DNA of 64,000 bases from Macrosoma leucophasiata (GCA_036365455.1 JAWQUS010000009.1:3874001-3938000); one strand, 5' to 3'; positions 11,214 through 22,255 are shown, counted from the first letter of the stretch. The notes: generated from the sequence alone by a model not told the origin. Program-made: numbers and translations.

Positions 11214-11221
11214 TATTTATA
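11214..11221 (-). promoter_or_regulatory. H2A TATA box, unit I
   Basis: TATAAATA on minus, about 121 bp upstream of the ATG. By the spacing rule seen at H3, H4 and H2B, the predicted retrotransposon nick would be at 11199/11200; it is empty. Confidence 0.78.
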
Positions 11222-11594
11222 TGGAATGAAAGCTGAGAGAGGAGGCAGAGTAGTAGTGGGGAACGATGACCGAACGTGAAACGACACGACGCGATACGAG
11301 AGAGAAGGTGTGAACGAGACGGATGTAGGTAGGTGTATGTATTTTGTTGAGACTTGTTTTGACTTGACTTGACTTGACTCGACTCGATAGAGACTCGATA
11401 GAATAGAATAGAACAGAACAAGAGTATGTAATAGTATGTATTTGTTTTATGTTTGATGTGTGTACATGATATTATGTTTATGACGTCATGTAGTCGGGCA
11501 GTCGGGCGGGCCGTAGCGTGTATTTTTAAAGGTGTACGCCGTAGTGGAGCAAGCAAGCAAGCAAGCAAGCAGTTAACAAACATACATACATACA

Positions 11595-11628
<34 letters not shown>

Positions 11629-12029
11629 ATGAGACCATTATATGATTATAACACCGATATATTTAGGTAGGTAGGTAGGTAGGTAGGTAGGTAGGTAAAC
11701 AAACTCGCTTATTTGTTGACTAAGAGGAATGCAGTATCAGACAGACAGACAGACAGACAGAGCAATACTATATGTTATGTTATGTATGTATGTATGTATG
11801 TATGTAATCTTATAAAACCCCGTTAACCACCCAATCCATGACATGTTCATCATGAACTCTTACTCTACGCTCATAGGTAGGTAGGTAGGCAGGTAGGCAG
11901 GTATATATAAATGATGTGATGAGTTTATTATTATCATCACGTTAAGTTTATATTGACGTAAGCGCTCGCAGAAACTGAACATTGTAGGTAAGTACTTAAT
12001 AGATACCTACATTTCGCGATGGATATGTT
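11222..12029. other. H2A-H1 spacer, unit I
   Basis: Beyond the H2A TATA box the spacer is packed with tetranucleotide repeats: GACTT-type (about 11355-11385), AGCA (11550-11571), ACTT (11597-11629), GTAG (11666-11698), ACAG (11740-11761), TATG (11782-11806). The long minus-strand ORF crossing it has no protein-like composition. Same in all units. Confidence 0.8.
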
Positions 12030-12045
12030 AGCCCTGAAAAGGGCT
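12030..12045 (-). terminator. Histone mRNA 3' stem-loop, H1 unit II
   Basis: Sense AGCCCTTTTCAGGGCT: the outer pair is A-T where the core-histone copies have G-C. 127 nt past the H1 stop. Confidence 0.9.
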
Positions 12046-12116
12046 TTTTAAACAGTGCGCGCGCGCGCGCCCGAGGCGGCGGCGACGACAGCACCACCAG
12101 AAGCAGTAGCTTAAGC

Positions 12117-12166
<50 letters not shown>

Positions 12167-12167
12167 A
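12117..12167. repeat. (TGGC)n microsatellite next to the H1 stop
   Basis: About 12 copies, within the H1 3' UTR. Also at about 24470, 31748, 46536 and 53814. Confidence 0.9.
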
Positions 12168-12172
12168 GCTAA

Positions 12173-12880
12173 TTACTTCTTGGCGGCGCCCGCCTTTTTA
12201 GCGGCGGGCTTGGATTTGGGCGCTGCCGCAGCCTTCTTCGGTTTGGGAGCTTTCGGTTTCTTGGTAGGAGGTTTGGCGGTTTTCTTGGCCTTCGGAGCTG
12301 CGCTCTTGGACTTGGCGGGCGTGGCGGCCTTCTTGGCGGCTGCCGGCTTCTTCTTAGCGGCGGCTGGCTTCTTCTTTGCGGCGGCCGCCTTCTTGTCCTT
12401 AGTTGCGGCGGAAGACTTCGCTTTCGATGGCGAAGCGGATGATGAAGAGGCGGCTGCGGATTTCTTGCCACCCTTGGTTGCTGCGCCGCCCTTAGCACCT
12501 TTACCACCGGTCGGTTTCTTCGAGGCGGCGGCGGCGGCGGACTTAGACTCCAGCTTGAACGAACCGGACGCGCCCTTGCCCTTCGTCTGTATCAAAGCGC
12601 CGGATTCCACAGCACTCTTTAGATATTTTCTTATGAAAGGTGCCAGTTTCTCAGCGTCGACATCGTACTGTGCGGCTATATATTTCTTGATGGCTTGGAG
12701 CGATGATCCGCTGCGCTCTTTCAGCTCCTTGATGGCACTGTTCACCATTTCACTGGTCTTCGGGTGAGTCGGTTTCGCCTTCGGTTTTTTCGCACCACCG
12801 GCCCCCGACGCGGAAGATTTCGGCTTCTTCGCGGGGGTCGCCGGCGCTGGAATATCGTTAGCTACGGCGGTATCGGCCAT
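12173..12880 (-). CDS. H1: Linker histone H1, unit II
   Basis: 235 residues. N-tail rich in Ala/Pro/Lys, winged-helix globular domain at about 40-115 ([52 protein letters not shown]), then a Lys/Ala/Pro-rich C-tail with KKPAAAKK repeats. Binds linker DNA and compacts chromatin. The sequence resembles lepidopteran H1 as I recall it. No convincing TATA box upstream, in line with the TATA-less, TRF2-dependent H1 promoter known in Drosophila. Hairpin at 12030-12045. Confidence 0.97.
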   Translation of the reverse strand: MADTAVANDIPAPATPAKKPKSSASGAGGAKKPKAKPTHPKTSEMVNSAIKELKERSGSSLQAIKKYIAAQYDVDAEKLAPFIRKYLKSAVESGALIQTKGKGASGSFKLESKSAAAAASKKPTGGKGAKGGAATKGGKKSAAASSSSASPSKAKSSAATKDKKAAAAKKKPAAAKKKPAAAKKAATPAKSKSAAPKAKKTAKPPTKKPKAPKPKKAAAAPKSKPAAKKAGAAKK

Positions 12881-13957
12881 TGTTATTCTAGATGTAATTA
12901 TAAGGCAAAAAAATTAATTAATTACACACTGACACACGCGCACGCAACACACAAGCACTAACGCGAACGAGCCAAGTATAAATTGTTGAATATTTAAAAG
13001 TAACAAGACGATATTTTTTTAGTTAGTTCTAAAAACAAACGCCAGTTAGCGCCACTGGTTAATAAGAATGAAACAACACCGTCACGAAATCCTCGATGCC
13101 GCAAGACGTTTTCTCGTACAGGCACATAAAACTTTTCACTAACACGTGTCTATTCGAAAGCTTTTTTTAAATAGAAATAATATAATTGAAGATTAAAACG
13201 AGCATATTGCGCGATGCGCATGAGACTGGTTGAGTTTTGATAGAACACATTCAGCGCCCGATGTTGTTAGAGCGATGATATGAACGATTAAATTCTGTAC
13301 TTGTCTTCGTACGAACCGGGACTCAAGTTTAAAATGATATTTTCTCTATTTAAAATCAATTTATTCGCATTGCGGTCGCGGTATGTAAAGAGCGAAGGCC
13401 CCAACCTTATTTAGGATCGATTAACAGCCTACGTAAACCGTCCACGGGATGAATATCGAGACTCTCATGACGGAGGTCGTAAAACACGCGTCGTCAAGAA
13501 GCAAGCACGACTCCATCAAAGGGACGAGGCGAGGTAGGATAATCGAATATAGCGTCGTTCATATAACATAGAGAGATACTTATTATATTCATATATATAT
13601 ATTTATATATAAATATATATAGTTATATACAAATGGGATCAATGATGAACGCTGAAATTAACCATGATTCCCTCGCGCCTCCAGCCGCATAGTACGCGAA
13701 GCGCGAATCAACGATGAAATTTATTTATGTTTGTACTCATATTGTAATTATCGTATATGTATAATATAATTATTGTAATTATCATCATGTAACAACAACT
13801 ACCACCACCACCAACCAATCTCTATATGTTGCTGACTAAAAGGTTGTCTGGAAGAAATCGCACTTTTTGCGATAAGACCGCCTTTTGTACTATTGTTCTT
13901 TCTTTTCTTGGTTTTATAATTTTGTTTATTTTTACCTGGTGTACAATAAAGTGTATG

Positions 13958-13993
<36 letters not shown>

Positions 13994-14255
13994 TATACAC
14001 ATACATACATTATTATTATAATATACATATATTTTTTTATACTTGGCTTATAATTCTTACATCCTACGACGATCTAGCTTTGTGATTTTGTGCATGTATC
14101 AATACACCTCGACAGATATGTATTTATTTATGTATGTATGTGTGTATGTATGTATGTATGTGCATGCATGTTATGAATTCAGAATATTTATAATAATTGA
14201 CGCCTTGCATAGCGAAACTTGCATTACGTAAGATTGTATCAACTGATATATGTGC

Positions 14256-14271
14256 GGCCCTGAAAAGGGCC
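14256..14271 (-). terminator. Histone mRNA 3' stem-loop, H4 unit II
   Basis: Copy of the unit I H4 hairpin, 203 nt past the stop. Confidence 0.92.
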
Positions 14272-14474
14272 TTTTTGTTAAAACAATAATTGTTTCATTT
14301 CTCCTTTAATATCCCGTTGTGTGCGTGTGGATATAGATCAATGCTTATTGTGTGTACTTGCTTGCTTGCTTGCTTATCATTCACGTGTTGTAACATTAAT
14401 AATCGATCTTCAACGCACACGCAAGAGGAAAATGAAGATGAAGAAACAACGAAAGCCACGACGAACCATCTCCT

Positions 14475-14822
<348 letters not shown>

Positions 14823-14927
14823 TCAATAAGAAAAACACGCGCGTTTCTCCGCACACCGCACTGTATATTCGTCCGCTTGTTTCGATGACGCTCGAACGAA
14901 TGTGTGAGCCTGAGAAGGCACGGTGGC

Positions 14928-14935
14928 CTTTTATT
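14928..14935 (-). promoter_or_regulatory. H4 TATA-like box, unit II
   Basis: AATAAAAG; empty target site at 14913/14914, 14 bp downstream in the sense direction. Confidence 0.7.
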
Positions 14936-15449
14936 TGCTCAACGTGGACGAATGAAGGGAGCGGTGCGGAGGAGAGGAGAGGAGGCGAGGCGCGGTGTTG
15001 TGTGGTGCGACACGGTTAGGGGGAGGGGATGGGGGGGGGGATACTTTTAGAAAGATAGATAGATTCTAGTGCATTAGATTCAACGTAAATAATAATTCCA
15101 AATAGGTATAGTGTATTTACCATTTTTACCATTTACCATCTACAAGTTAGTTAGATAACTGTATGTGTAGCTATTGAGTATGTAATATAACGTTAACTTT
15201 ACACATAACGACGTTATATACATACCCATACATAACGAAACTGGCTGGCTGATATATATATATATATATTATTTATTTATTTATTTATTTACTTACTTAC
15301 TTACTTACTTTTTTTTTTATATAATTAATTAGTACTTATACTAACTTATGTATTGCTTCGTTTCTACACATATAACCTATATTTTTTTTTTTTTTTTTTG
15401 CAACGTCCGAACGCGCAGAAACTTTTGTATTGTGTCACGAATTATTTGC

Positions 15450-15465
15450 GGCCCTGAAAAGGGCC
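15450..15465 (-). terminator. Histone mRNA 3' stem-loop, H3 unit II
   Basis: 47 nt past the H3 stop; same core. Confidence 0.93.
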
Positions 15466-15512
15466 TTTTTTTTTTGTTTAGGTAGAGGTAGGTAATATTA
15501 CCATGTACTTTT

Positions 15513-15959
<447 letters not shown>

Positions 15960-16054
15960 TTAATTAAGGAACAACGAGCCGAGTTGTTTACTAACGCGTC
16001 CGTCCAACGTACCTACGGTCGAATCTCTGAACGCTTCGCGTGGATTCCGGACGA

Positions 16055-16062
16055 TATTTATA
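16055..16062 (-). promoter_or_regulatory. H3 TATA box, unit II
   Basis: TATAAATA, 14 bp before the empty insertion site used by elements 1, 4 and 6 in other units. A TCAGA initiator-like motif follows at about +33 from the box. Confidence 0.8.
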
Positions 16063-16337
16063 TTGAAATACGTTCCATAAGCTAATCCCCACTCCCGTCT
16101 CAATCAACCCCTCTCTCACTCTTTCTCGCTCGCTCGCTGGCTCGCTCGCTCGCTCGCTCGCTCGCTCGTCCGTCCGTCTCTCTTTTTATATCACCATCCA
16201 TCAAATCACACAAATTCATATTCCCTTCCTCTGGCCAGTCCGCCCGAAGCGCAATTTAACAAAAAAAAAAAAAAAAAAAAAAAAATAAAAATAAAATAAA
16301 AAAAAAAAAAATTATTCTTTCTTTCACTTATCATTAA

Positions 16338-16407
<70 letters not shown>

Positions 16408-16592
16408 CTGACTGCCTGCCTGCCTCTCGAGCCACTTCTTCATTCCTATATCCTCCTAACTGAGCAGTGACAATTTAATGATCATGAAAACAAATACGCA
16501 AACAAAACAAACGTTAAAAAATGTATTTATGGTATGTATGTATGTATGTATGTATGTATGTATGTATGTATGTATGTATGTATGTATGTATG

Positions 16593-16623
<31 letters not shown>

Positions 16624-16729
16624 ATGTTTGTTTAATGTGTTTACACAAACGGCAGGCAGGCAGATTTGATTGATTGATTGACGCGTTGTCCCCATGGAGA
16701 AAACATAAATTTCATACGATTCATATTGT

Positions 16730-16745
16730 GGCCCTGAAAAGGGCC
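16730..16745 (-). terminator. Histone mRNA 3' stem-loop, H2B unit II
   Basis: 73 nt past the H2B stop; same core. Confidence 0.92.
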
Positions 16746-16818
16746 TTTTGAAAGCGAAGCGAGCGAAATGAACTTCATTCATACACACAACAGGCGCGCA
16801 AGTGTCAGTCTCCTCACT

Positions 16819-17193
16819 TCACTTAGAGCTCGTGTACTTGGTGACCGCCTTCGTGCCCTCGCTCACGGCGTGCTTGGCGAGCTCGCCCGGCAGTAGGAGC
16901 CTAACGGAGGTCTGCACCTCCCTGGAGGTGATCGTCGAACGCTTGTTGTAATGGGCCAGACGGCTCGCCTCGGCTGCGATCCTCTCGAATATATCGTTCA
17001 CGAACGAGTTCATGATCGACATGGCCTTACTGGATATACCGGTGTCGGGATGCACCTGCTTGAGCACCTTGTAGATGTAAATGGCGTAGCTCTCCTTCCT
17101 CTTGTGCTTCTTCTTCTTCTTGTCGGACTTGGAGATATTCTTTTGAGCCTTGCCAGATTTCTTGGCGGCCTTACCACTTGTCTTGGGCGGCAT
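16819..17193 (-). CDS. H2B: Core histone H2B, unit II; promoter displaced by element 2
   Basis: Same 124-residue protein as in unit I. Element 2 starts 123 bp upstream of the ATG, so the TATA-like box now lies at 22405-22412. The CDS is intact, but probably without its normal promoter (inference). Confidence 0.97.
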   Translation of the reverse strand: MPPKTSGKAAKKSGKAQKNISKSDKKKKKHKRKESYAIYIYKVLKQVHPDTGISSKAMSIMNSFVNDIFERIAAEASRLAHYNKRSTITSREVQTSVRLLLPGELAKHAVSEGTKAVTKYTSSK

Positions 17194-17302
17194 TTTAAAC
17201 GCACGAGCAATGCAACACTGTTATTAATTTAATAATACACACACGGTACGCACGCGGCGGGCGGCGAGAGAGATGTTTACTGTACGAGAATCGAACAGTA
17301 AA

Positions 17303-17315
17303 TGTATCCACATAC
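17303..17315. repeat. Target-site duplication of element 2, left copy (13 bp)
   Basis: TGTATCCACATAC, identical to 22378-22390. Confidence 0.93.
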
Positions 17316-17687
17316 AAAAAAAAAAAAAATTTCAAATTTCTATATTTTGTTAATTAGTATGTACAAATCATTACTTAAGAATAGCTTAACTAATGACAAT
17401 TTTAGGCTTATTTTTAGGTATAAGAATACTTAATCCTACGACCCTATGTAAAGCAAATTAAATTATACAATGTTATTTCACGAGTGTAAAGAATCTATAT
17501 AAACGTTATTTATTTATGTGCTAGGAAAACATAGGAAAACCTAGCTTGGTGCGTTGAGCTTAACCTACGACTAGAAAAGATGATGAATGTGATATGTACA
17601 TATGAAGGGAATTGCTGTTTATAGCAATAGGTGGTAAGGTAATTGGTAGGAGGCAGGGGAGGATGTCTAAAGACATATGGAGTGGTA

Positions 17688-17804
17688 CGGGGGAGGGGGG
17701 AGAGGGGGGAGGGAGGGGGCGGGGGAGGGGTAACGGGGAGGGGGAGGGGTGGGGGGGGGCGGGACGGGCGGGGTTAGGTGCGGGGGTGGCGGGGAAAATG
17801 ATAT
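17688..17804. repeat. G-rich tract in element 2 3' UTR
   Basis: Runs of G on + (C-rich in the sense strand). A similar tract occurs at the same place in element 5 (57000-57110), so it is a family feature. It could form a quadruplex in the first cDNA strand. Confidence 0.75.
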
Positions 17805-17904
17805 TTACAGATGAAAATAAAACATCCCTGCCTACCAATTATACAAATTTATATGCTCTTAGGTAATCATATAGTAATTTTTATTATTAAACTGCTTATA
17901 CATA

Positions 17905-17923
17905 AACCAACTACACGTTGGTT
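17905..17923 (-). promoter_or_regulatory. Conserved 3' UTR hairpin, element 2
   Basis: AACCAAC...GTTGGTT, 7-bp stem with 5-nt loop, about 60 nt past the ORF2 stop. Same stem with a changed loop base in element 5 (57212-57230). Candidate recognition structure for reverse transcriptase (inference). Confidence 0.6.
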
Positions 17924-17984
17924 GTACATGAACTATGTTTATTCTAGTTTTAACGATGAACTCGTGTACCCGGTGAGTGTCGGG

Positions 17985-20747
17985 TTAATGTTCTGATAGA
18001 GTAATAAATTTGTGATGTGGGAGCGGGTGTTTGTAACGCGCGAGGGATAGGCAGTACTCTGTGAGGTGTCGTTTTTTGCACGTTTCCCGGAGTGCTGGGT
18101 TGCCTTTCCCTTTACTAATGTGTAATAGCGCTCTGTAGAAGACAGCGGACGCTTTATGTATATATTTGTTGAGTGGCGGAATGCCGTGTTGCTTATGTAA
18201 ACGTTTTAAGTTGGTTCGCGGGTGCGTCCGGTATATGATGCGCATTGCTTTATTTTGAATTGTTTGTAATCTGTTTATTTGTGCATTATCGGCGTTGTTC
18301 CATACCGGACACGCGTATGTTATGATAGGGCGAATGTATGACTGGTATAGTATACGTTTGTTATGAATTGAGAGACCGGAGTTTCTACTGAATAGAGGTC
18401 TTAAAGCACCCATACCGGTGAGTGCTTTTGACCTTGTTTTGTTTACATGGTGGATCCACGATAGTGTGTGATCGAGTGTTAGTCCCAGGTACTTGACCTG
18501 GCGCTTCCACTCTATTGTCTGTCCGTTAATGTTGATGTTTGGGATTCTATTGGGGTTCCTGATACTTTTAGTAAAAAGTATAGCTTCGGTTTTATTTTCG
18601 TTAATTTTAAGTTTCCACTTTTTGAAATAAATAGTGGCAGAGTGGAGGGCTTTATTTAATTGATTAGTTATACGGTTATGTTTTGACCCCGAAGCTAGGT
18701 AGGCAGTGTCGTCGGCATAGAGGGCCAGGACAGTGCCGGGGGGTTTTGGTATGTCATTAATATAAATAGCAAATAATTTCGGGGATAATATGGATCCCTG
18801 GGGCACGCCCGCCACCACGGGGTGGGGGGGTGAGTTTACATTTTTAACTTTAACTTTAATGACTCTACCTGTTAAGAATGATTTTATTAGCTGACAGTAT
18901 TCATAAGGAATATCTGCCAGGACTAATTTATGGATTAGGCCCTCGTGCCATACGGTATCGAAGGCCTTTTCTAGGTCTAGTAGTACCATACCAGTCTTGT
19001 GACTTCTGTTAGCCGAGAGTTGGACGTGCTCGACCACCCTAGCCAGTTGGTGTGTTGTAGCGTGTGACCTTCGGAACCCAAATTGTTCGTCAGGTAGGCT
19101 ATCTTCGATATATGAGTATATTCTGTTGTGGATTAGATTTTCCAGAATTTTACTCATAGTGCATAAAAGACTGATAGGCCTGTAATTGGCCGGTAAAGTC
19201 GGGTCTTTGCCCGGCTTGTGGATCGGGAATATGATTGCTATTTTCCAGGTCATGGGGAAGTAAGTTAATCTAAAACAAGCAGTGTATATGTTAGCTAAGT
19301 AATCGATAGCCTTTGATGGTAGGTGTTTTAATAAAATGTTTTGTATGTCATCATGACCTGGGGCCTTACGGGCCTTAGTGCGTCTGATGATGTTTCTAAC
19401 TTCGCGTGCGTGAACTGGCAGGGGGGCGGGGGGTCCGTGCATGTGATTTAGTTGGCTATTCGAATTTAGCACTATTGTGTCTATGTCAGGGTCGCGGTAC
19501 CCAGTGGTCAAGCGATGTTGACTTTCGTAGTTAGTACCTAGCGCCTCTGCCTTCTCCTCATCCGATAGGGCCGGCCCGTTTGGTGTGTTGAAGCAAGGCA
19601 GGGGTGTGCGGGTGGTTTTTATGCGGTTCGCGAATTGCCAGAGAGTGTTATCTTTGGTATTTAGTTTTTCTACTTTATTATTCCACTCACTGCTGGCAAG
19701 TGATTTTATTTTGAATTCTATTTCATTTTGTAGTGAATTAATCACGTAATTAAATCTTGTGGTGTGTAGCCTTTGCCTATGGTGTCGGTATTGATTTTTT
19801 AATTTTATTAACCGGGTGATGTGGCCAGGCAGTTTTTGTATGTGTTTTGGTTTTAGTAATGGGACGCAGTTTGCTCTAGCAGTAGTGATGCAGTCTGTCA
19901 GTGTGTTTATGGCATCGTCTACATGCTCCGTTTGGTTGAGTACCAGGGACCCGGGAGACGAGAGGGTGTAATTTATTTGTAATTTAAATTTGTCCCAGTC
20001 TGCCTCCCCGTATTTAAAAATGGGGCGGGAGAGGCGTATCGATGGGGAGTTAATTTCAAAGGTGACTGGACAATGATCGGAGATATATTCTAGATCTAAT
20101 GTCGTTATGTCTGTGATGTTCGTTATGTTTTTCGCTAGTGTAAGTTGTAATTTAGCGGCTGTATGCCGGGGATTGCTGGGGAGGTGGGTCGCTTTATCTG
20201 GGATCAATATGTCATAGTCATGACCCGAGAAGTGGTTGAAGATGCGTACACCATTGGGATTGGCCCTGGTACAATCCCAATGTCTGTGTCTTGCGTTAAA
20301 ATCGCCGGAACAAATAACTTTAGTGCCTAGGGATAGAGCTTTCCCTATCGCGGTAGTAATTCTATTGTCTTGTTTGGGACAATAGAAGCTAACTAAAGTG
20401 ATTGCGGGTTGTCTATATTGGGATTCAAGCTTTATTGCGACCATCTCACACGCCTCGTGATCCACCGGCGGTAGGAGGTGGTGTGGGATGTCGTTTTTGA
20501 TCAAAATGGCTACTCCGCCTGAGGCGTGGGTCGCAGTGACCCTGTCTCTTCTGTAGCAAGAGTAGCCTTGAATATTAAATCTATCCTGAGGTTTGAGGTG
20601 TGTCTCTTGTATGAATGCTATGTCAATGTGGTGTGTACCTAACATGTTTGTGAGTTCTCGTTTTCTACATTTAATACCGTTAATATTAAGTGACGCGGCC
20701 CTCGTCCGGGGGGCCGCGTTGCTTGAAGGCGTCCCGGCGTCCTCTTC
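17985..20747 (-). CDS. Element 2 ORF2: APE endonuclease and reverse transcriptase, entered by a +1 step at the ORF1 stop
   Basis: The first AUG (20645) starts at MLGTHHID, after the catalytic-Asn motif LNING. The open frame continues upstream through that motif to GAA at 20747-20745, which uses the last two bases of the ORF1 UGA. Taken from there it is 920 residues. Numbered from the first AUG: QETH (Glu14), SGDFN (Asp115, Asn117), ISDHCP (189-191 is SDH). Reverse transcriptase has YRPISLL, EQFGFR, DLEKAFD, AGVPQGS, LYADD and KYLGL. No RNase H. The frame relation is seen; the +1 shift is inferred from the same layout in element 5. Confidence 0.88.
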   Translation of the reverse strand, partial: EEDAGTPSSNAAPRTRAASLNINGIKCRKRELTNMLGTHHIDIAFIQETHLKPQDRFNIQGYSCYRRDRVTATHASGGVAILIKNDIPHHLLPPVDHEACEMVAIKLESQYRQPAITLVSFYCPKQDNRITTAIGKALSLGTKVICSGDFNARHRHWDCTRANPNGVRIFNHFSGHDYDILIPDKATHLPSNPRHTAAKLQLTLAKNITNITDITTLDLEYISDHCPVTFEINSPSIRLSRPIFKYGEADWDKFKLQINYTLSSPGSLVLNQTEHVDDAINTLTDCITTARANCVPLLKPKHIQKLPGHITRLIKLKNQYRHHRQRLHTTRFNYVINSLQNEIEFKIKSLASSEWNNKVEKLNTKDNTLWQFANRIKTTRTPLPCFNTPNGPALSDEEKAEALGTNYESQHRLTTGYRDPDIDTIVLNSNSQLNHMHGPPAPLPVHAREVRNIIRRTKARKAPGHDDIQNILLKHLPSKAIDYLANIYTACFRLTYFPMTWKIAIIFPIHKPGKDPTLPANYRPISLLCTMSKILENLIHNRIYSYIEDSLPDEQFGFRRSHATTHQLARVVEHVQLSANRSHKTGMVLLDLEKAFDTVWHEGLIHKLVLADIPYEYCQLIKSFLTGRVIKVKVKNVNSPPHPVVAGVPQGSILSPKLFAIYINDIPKPPGTVLALYADDTAYLASGSKHNRITNQLNKALHSATIYFKKWKLKINENKTEAILFTKSIRNPNRIPNININGQTIEWKRQVKYLGLTLDHTLSWIHHVNKTRSKALTGMGALRPLFSRNSGLSIHNKRILYQSYIRPIITYACPVWNNADNAQINRLQTIQNKAMRIIYRTHPRTNLKRLHKQHGIPPLNKYIHKASAVFYRALLHISKGKGNPALRETCKKRHLTEYCLSLARYKHPLPHHKFITLSEH

Positions 20748-22134
20748 ACTGGTGAACGCTGGTGACCTGCAACACGACGAGCAGTTGCTCCTCGAGTGAC
20801 ATGGATCTCTTCAGCAGCGGCCGGATCTGCCCTGCAAGTTTAATCACTTTTAGAGTTTCCTCTATTGACAGTAGGTCGTCCGTCACAGGTGCTGTGGGGC
20901 GTGAGGGGGCAGGGCCCTGTTGGGTGGAGGGGCCAAAGAAATTGGGAATCGGGCCAGTGGGCTTAAGGCCGGGGAAAAGATTATCGTTAATATTGAAATT
21001 TTTATTTCGGCCTTGATGAGGCGGGTTTGGCCTAAGGCCCTGTGGCTGAGGGCCAAAATTAGTCGGGGCAGCGCCTGCGACGTTTGCCCAGCCGCGGCCG
21101 TTTGCCATATTCGAGGTGAATTGGCGAGCCTTGGCTGGGATGTGTTTAAGTGTATGTGGGCGCTGGAGGCGCTCCCTGCGCTCCTGCACCGCTGCCAGGT
21201 ATGCCTGGCGCTGCGGGCACTGGCGGTACGATGCCGCATGCTCGCCGCCGCAGTTGCAGCACGCAACTGGGGCGTCCGGTGCCTTGGTGCACTCCGATGT
21301 GAGGTGCGGTAAGGTGCACTTGACGCACCTTACCGGACGGTTGCAGTTACGTTCGGCGTGCCCGAACGTCTGGCACCTGGAACACATTGTTCCATATTTG
21401 TTGTTATTCTTATATTTGTAAATTCGGACCTTCTGGTCCAATATGATTGTGACCTTCCTGAAGGCGCTGATATCAGCGTCCTTCGGGAGGGTTATCTGAA
21501 ACCTTGGGACGACCGCCTCTTCATCCCCGCGGAACTTGGCTACTTTGATTGGGCTGAACCCAATCTTTGTGAGGGCGTCGGCCAGCTCCTCACAGGATGT
21601 GTAGCAGAGTCCTGCTACGACCGATACGTGCGGCCTGTCCGCACGGTCCGTGTATGAGTGGAACTGAAGATTCAGTCCTCTCAGTACGGTTAAAGCCTCC
21701 TCCTTGGCGGCTTTTGTCCTAAGGGACAGTTGGGCGGTCATAGGCTGCATTTTGAAATTGTAATTTTCAATTTTAGCCTTGATGAGGGCCGCGCGGCACG
21801 CCTGAAAGTCAAATGCCGCATTTCTCGAAATAATTATCGGAGTCGGCCTCGCCTGTGAGGGCGGGGCCGTTACCTTATCTCCCGATGGCTCTTGCACCGG
21901 GAGCTTCTGAAATACGTTGGCCAAGGTCACTGGCCTTGGCCCACGCTGCGACTGGGGACGTGCTGCACGGCGCTTCGTCACCGTTATCCACTCGGGGAGC
22001 CCCCCATTTGGCTGCGGTGGACGCTGCTCGGAGATGGGGGGCGACTCGGGGCTCTCGAGGTCCGACATATCGCTGTCCTCAGCGATCAGGACCTTGGATG
22101 CCGTGATGGTGGGGCTCTCCGAGCCCCTCTTCAT
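20746..22134 (-). CDS. Element 2 ORF1: Gag-like protein with three zinc knuckles
   Basis: 462 residues from the ATG at 22134 (MKRGSESP), chosen because element 5 starts at the matching MKRGCESP; the frame is open further upstream but only from a TTG. Pro/Ser-rich N-part, a middle domain related to that of other Jockey Gag proteins, and three knuckles: CSRCQTFGHAERNC, CVKCTLPHLTSEC and CCNCGGEHAASYRQC. Ends in UGA after VTSVHQ; the following bases continue in the ORF2 frame. Confidence 0.92.
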   Translation of the reverse strand: MKRGSESPTITASKVLIAEDSDMSDLESPESPPISEQRPPQPNGGLPEWITVTKRRAARPQSQRGPRPVTLANVFQKLPVQEPSGDKVTAPPSQARPTPIIISRNAAFDFQACRAALIKAKIENYNFKMQPMTAQLSLRTKAAKEEALTVLRGLNLQFHSYTDRADRPHVSVVAGLCYTSCEELADALTKIGFSPIKVAKFRGDEEAVVPRFQITLPKDADISAFRKVTIILDQKVRIYKYKNNNKYGTMCSRCQTFGHAERNCNRPVRCVKCTLPHLTSECTKAPDAPVACCNCGGEHAASYRQCPQRQAYLAAVQERRERLQRPHTLKHIPAKARQFTSNMANGRGWANVAGAAPTNFGPQPQGLRPNPPHQGRNKNFNINDNLFPGLKPTGPIPNFFGPSTQQGPAPSRPTAPVTDDLLSIEETLKVIKLAGQIRPLLKRSMSLEEQLLVVLQVTSVHQ

Positions 22135-22201
22135 TCTGGAACCGAAATGCAAAAGGCTATAATTTAATCTATTCACTGAACTATAAACTTCCGAACTTAA
22201 A

Positions 22202-22221
22202 CGCGCCACAAAATTGGCGCG
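22202..22221 (-). promoter_or_regulatory. 5' UTR hairpin A, element 2
   Basis: CGCGCCA/TGGCGCG 7-bp stem, 6-nt loop. Element 5 has the same stem, extended by one pair, with a different loop. Confidence 0.6.
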
Positions 22222-22237
22222 TGCCTCTAAGGCCAAA

Positions 22238-22255
22238 AACCGTTAGAAAACGGTT
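22238..22255 (-). promoter_or_regulatory. 5' UTR hairpin B, element 2
   Basis: AACCGTT/AACGGTT 7-bp stem with AGAA loop (as read on +). Kept in element 5. Confidence 0.6.

Noticed and set aside
11164..11595. 143-codon minus ORF upstream of H2A (repeated in each unit)
   Set aside because: Covers the H2A promoter and microsatellites; no conserved protein features.
12180..12767. 195-codon + strand ORF opposite H1 (and copies in other units)
   Set aside because: Antisense shadow of the Lys/Ala-rich H1 tail; hydrophobic Ala/Phe runs come from reversed AAG/GCC codons.
22135..22236. 34-residue N-terminal extension of element 2 ORF1
   Set aside because: Begins at TTG and lies in the structured 5' UTR; element 5 supports the MKRG start.
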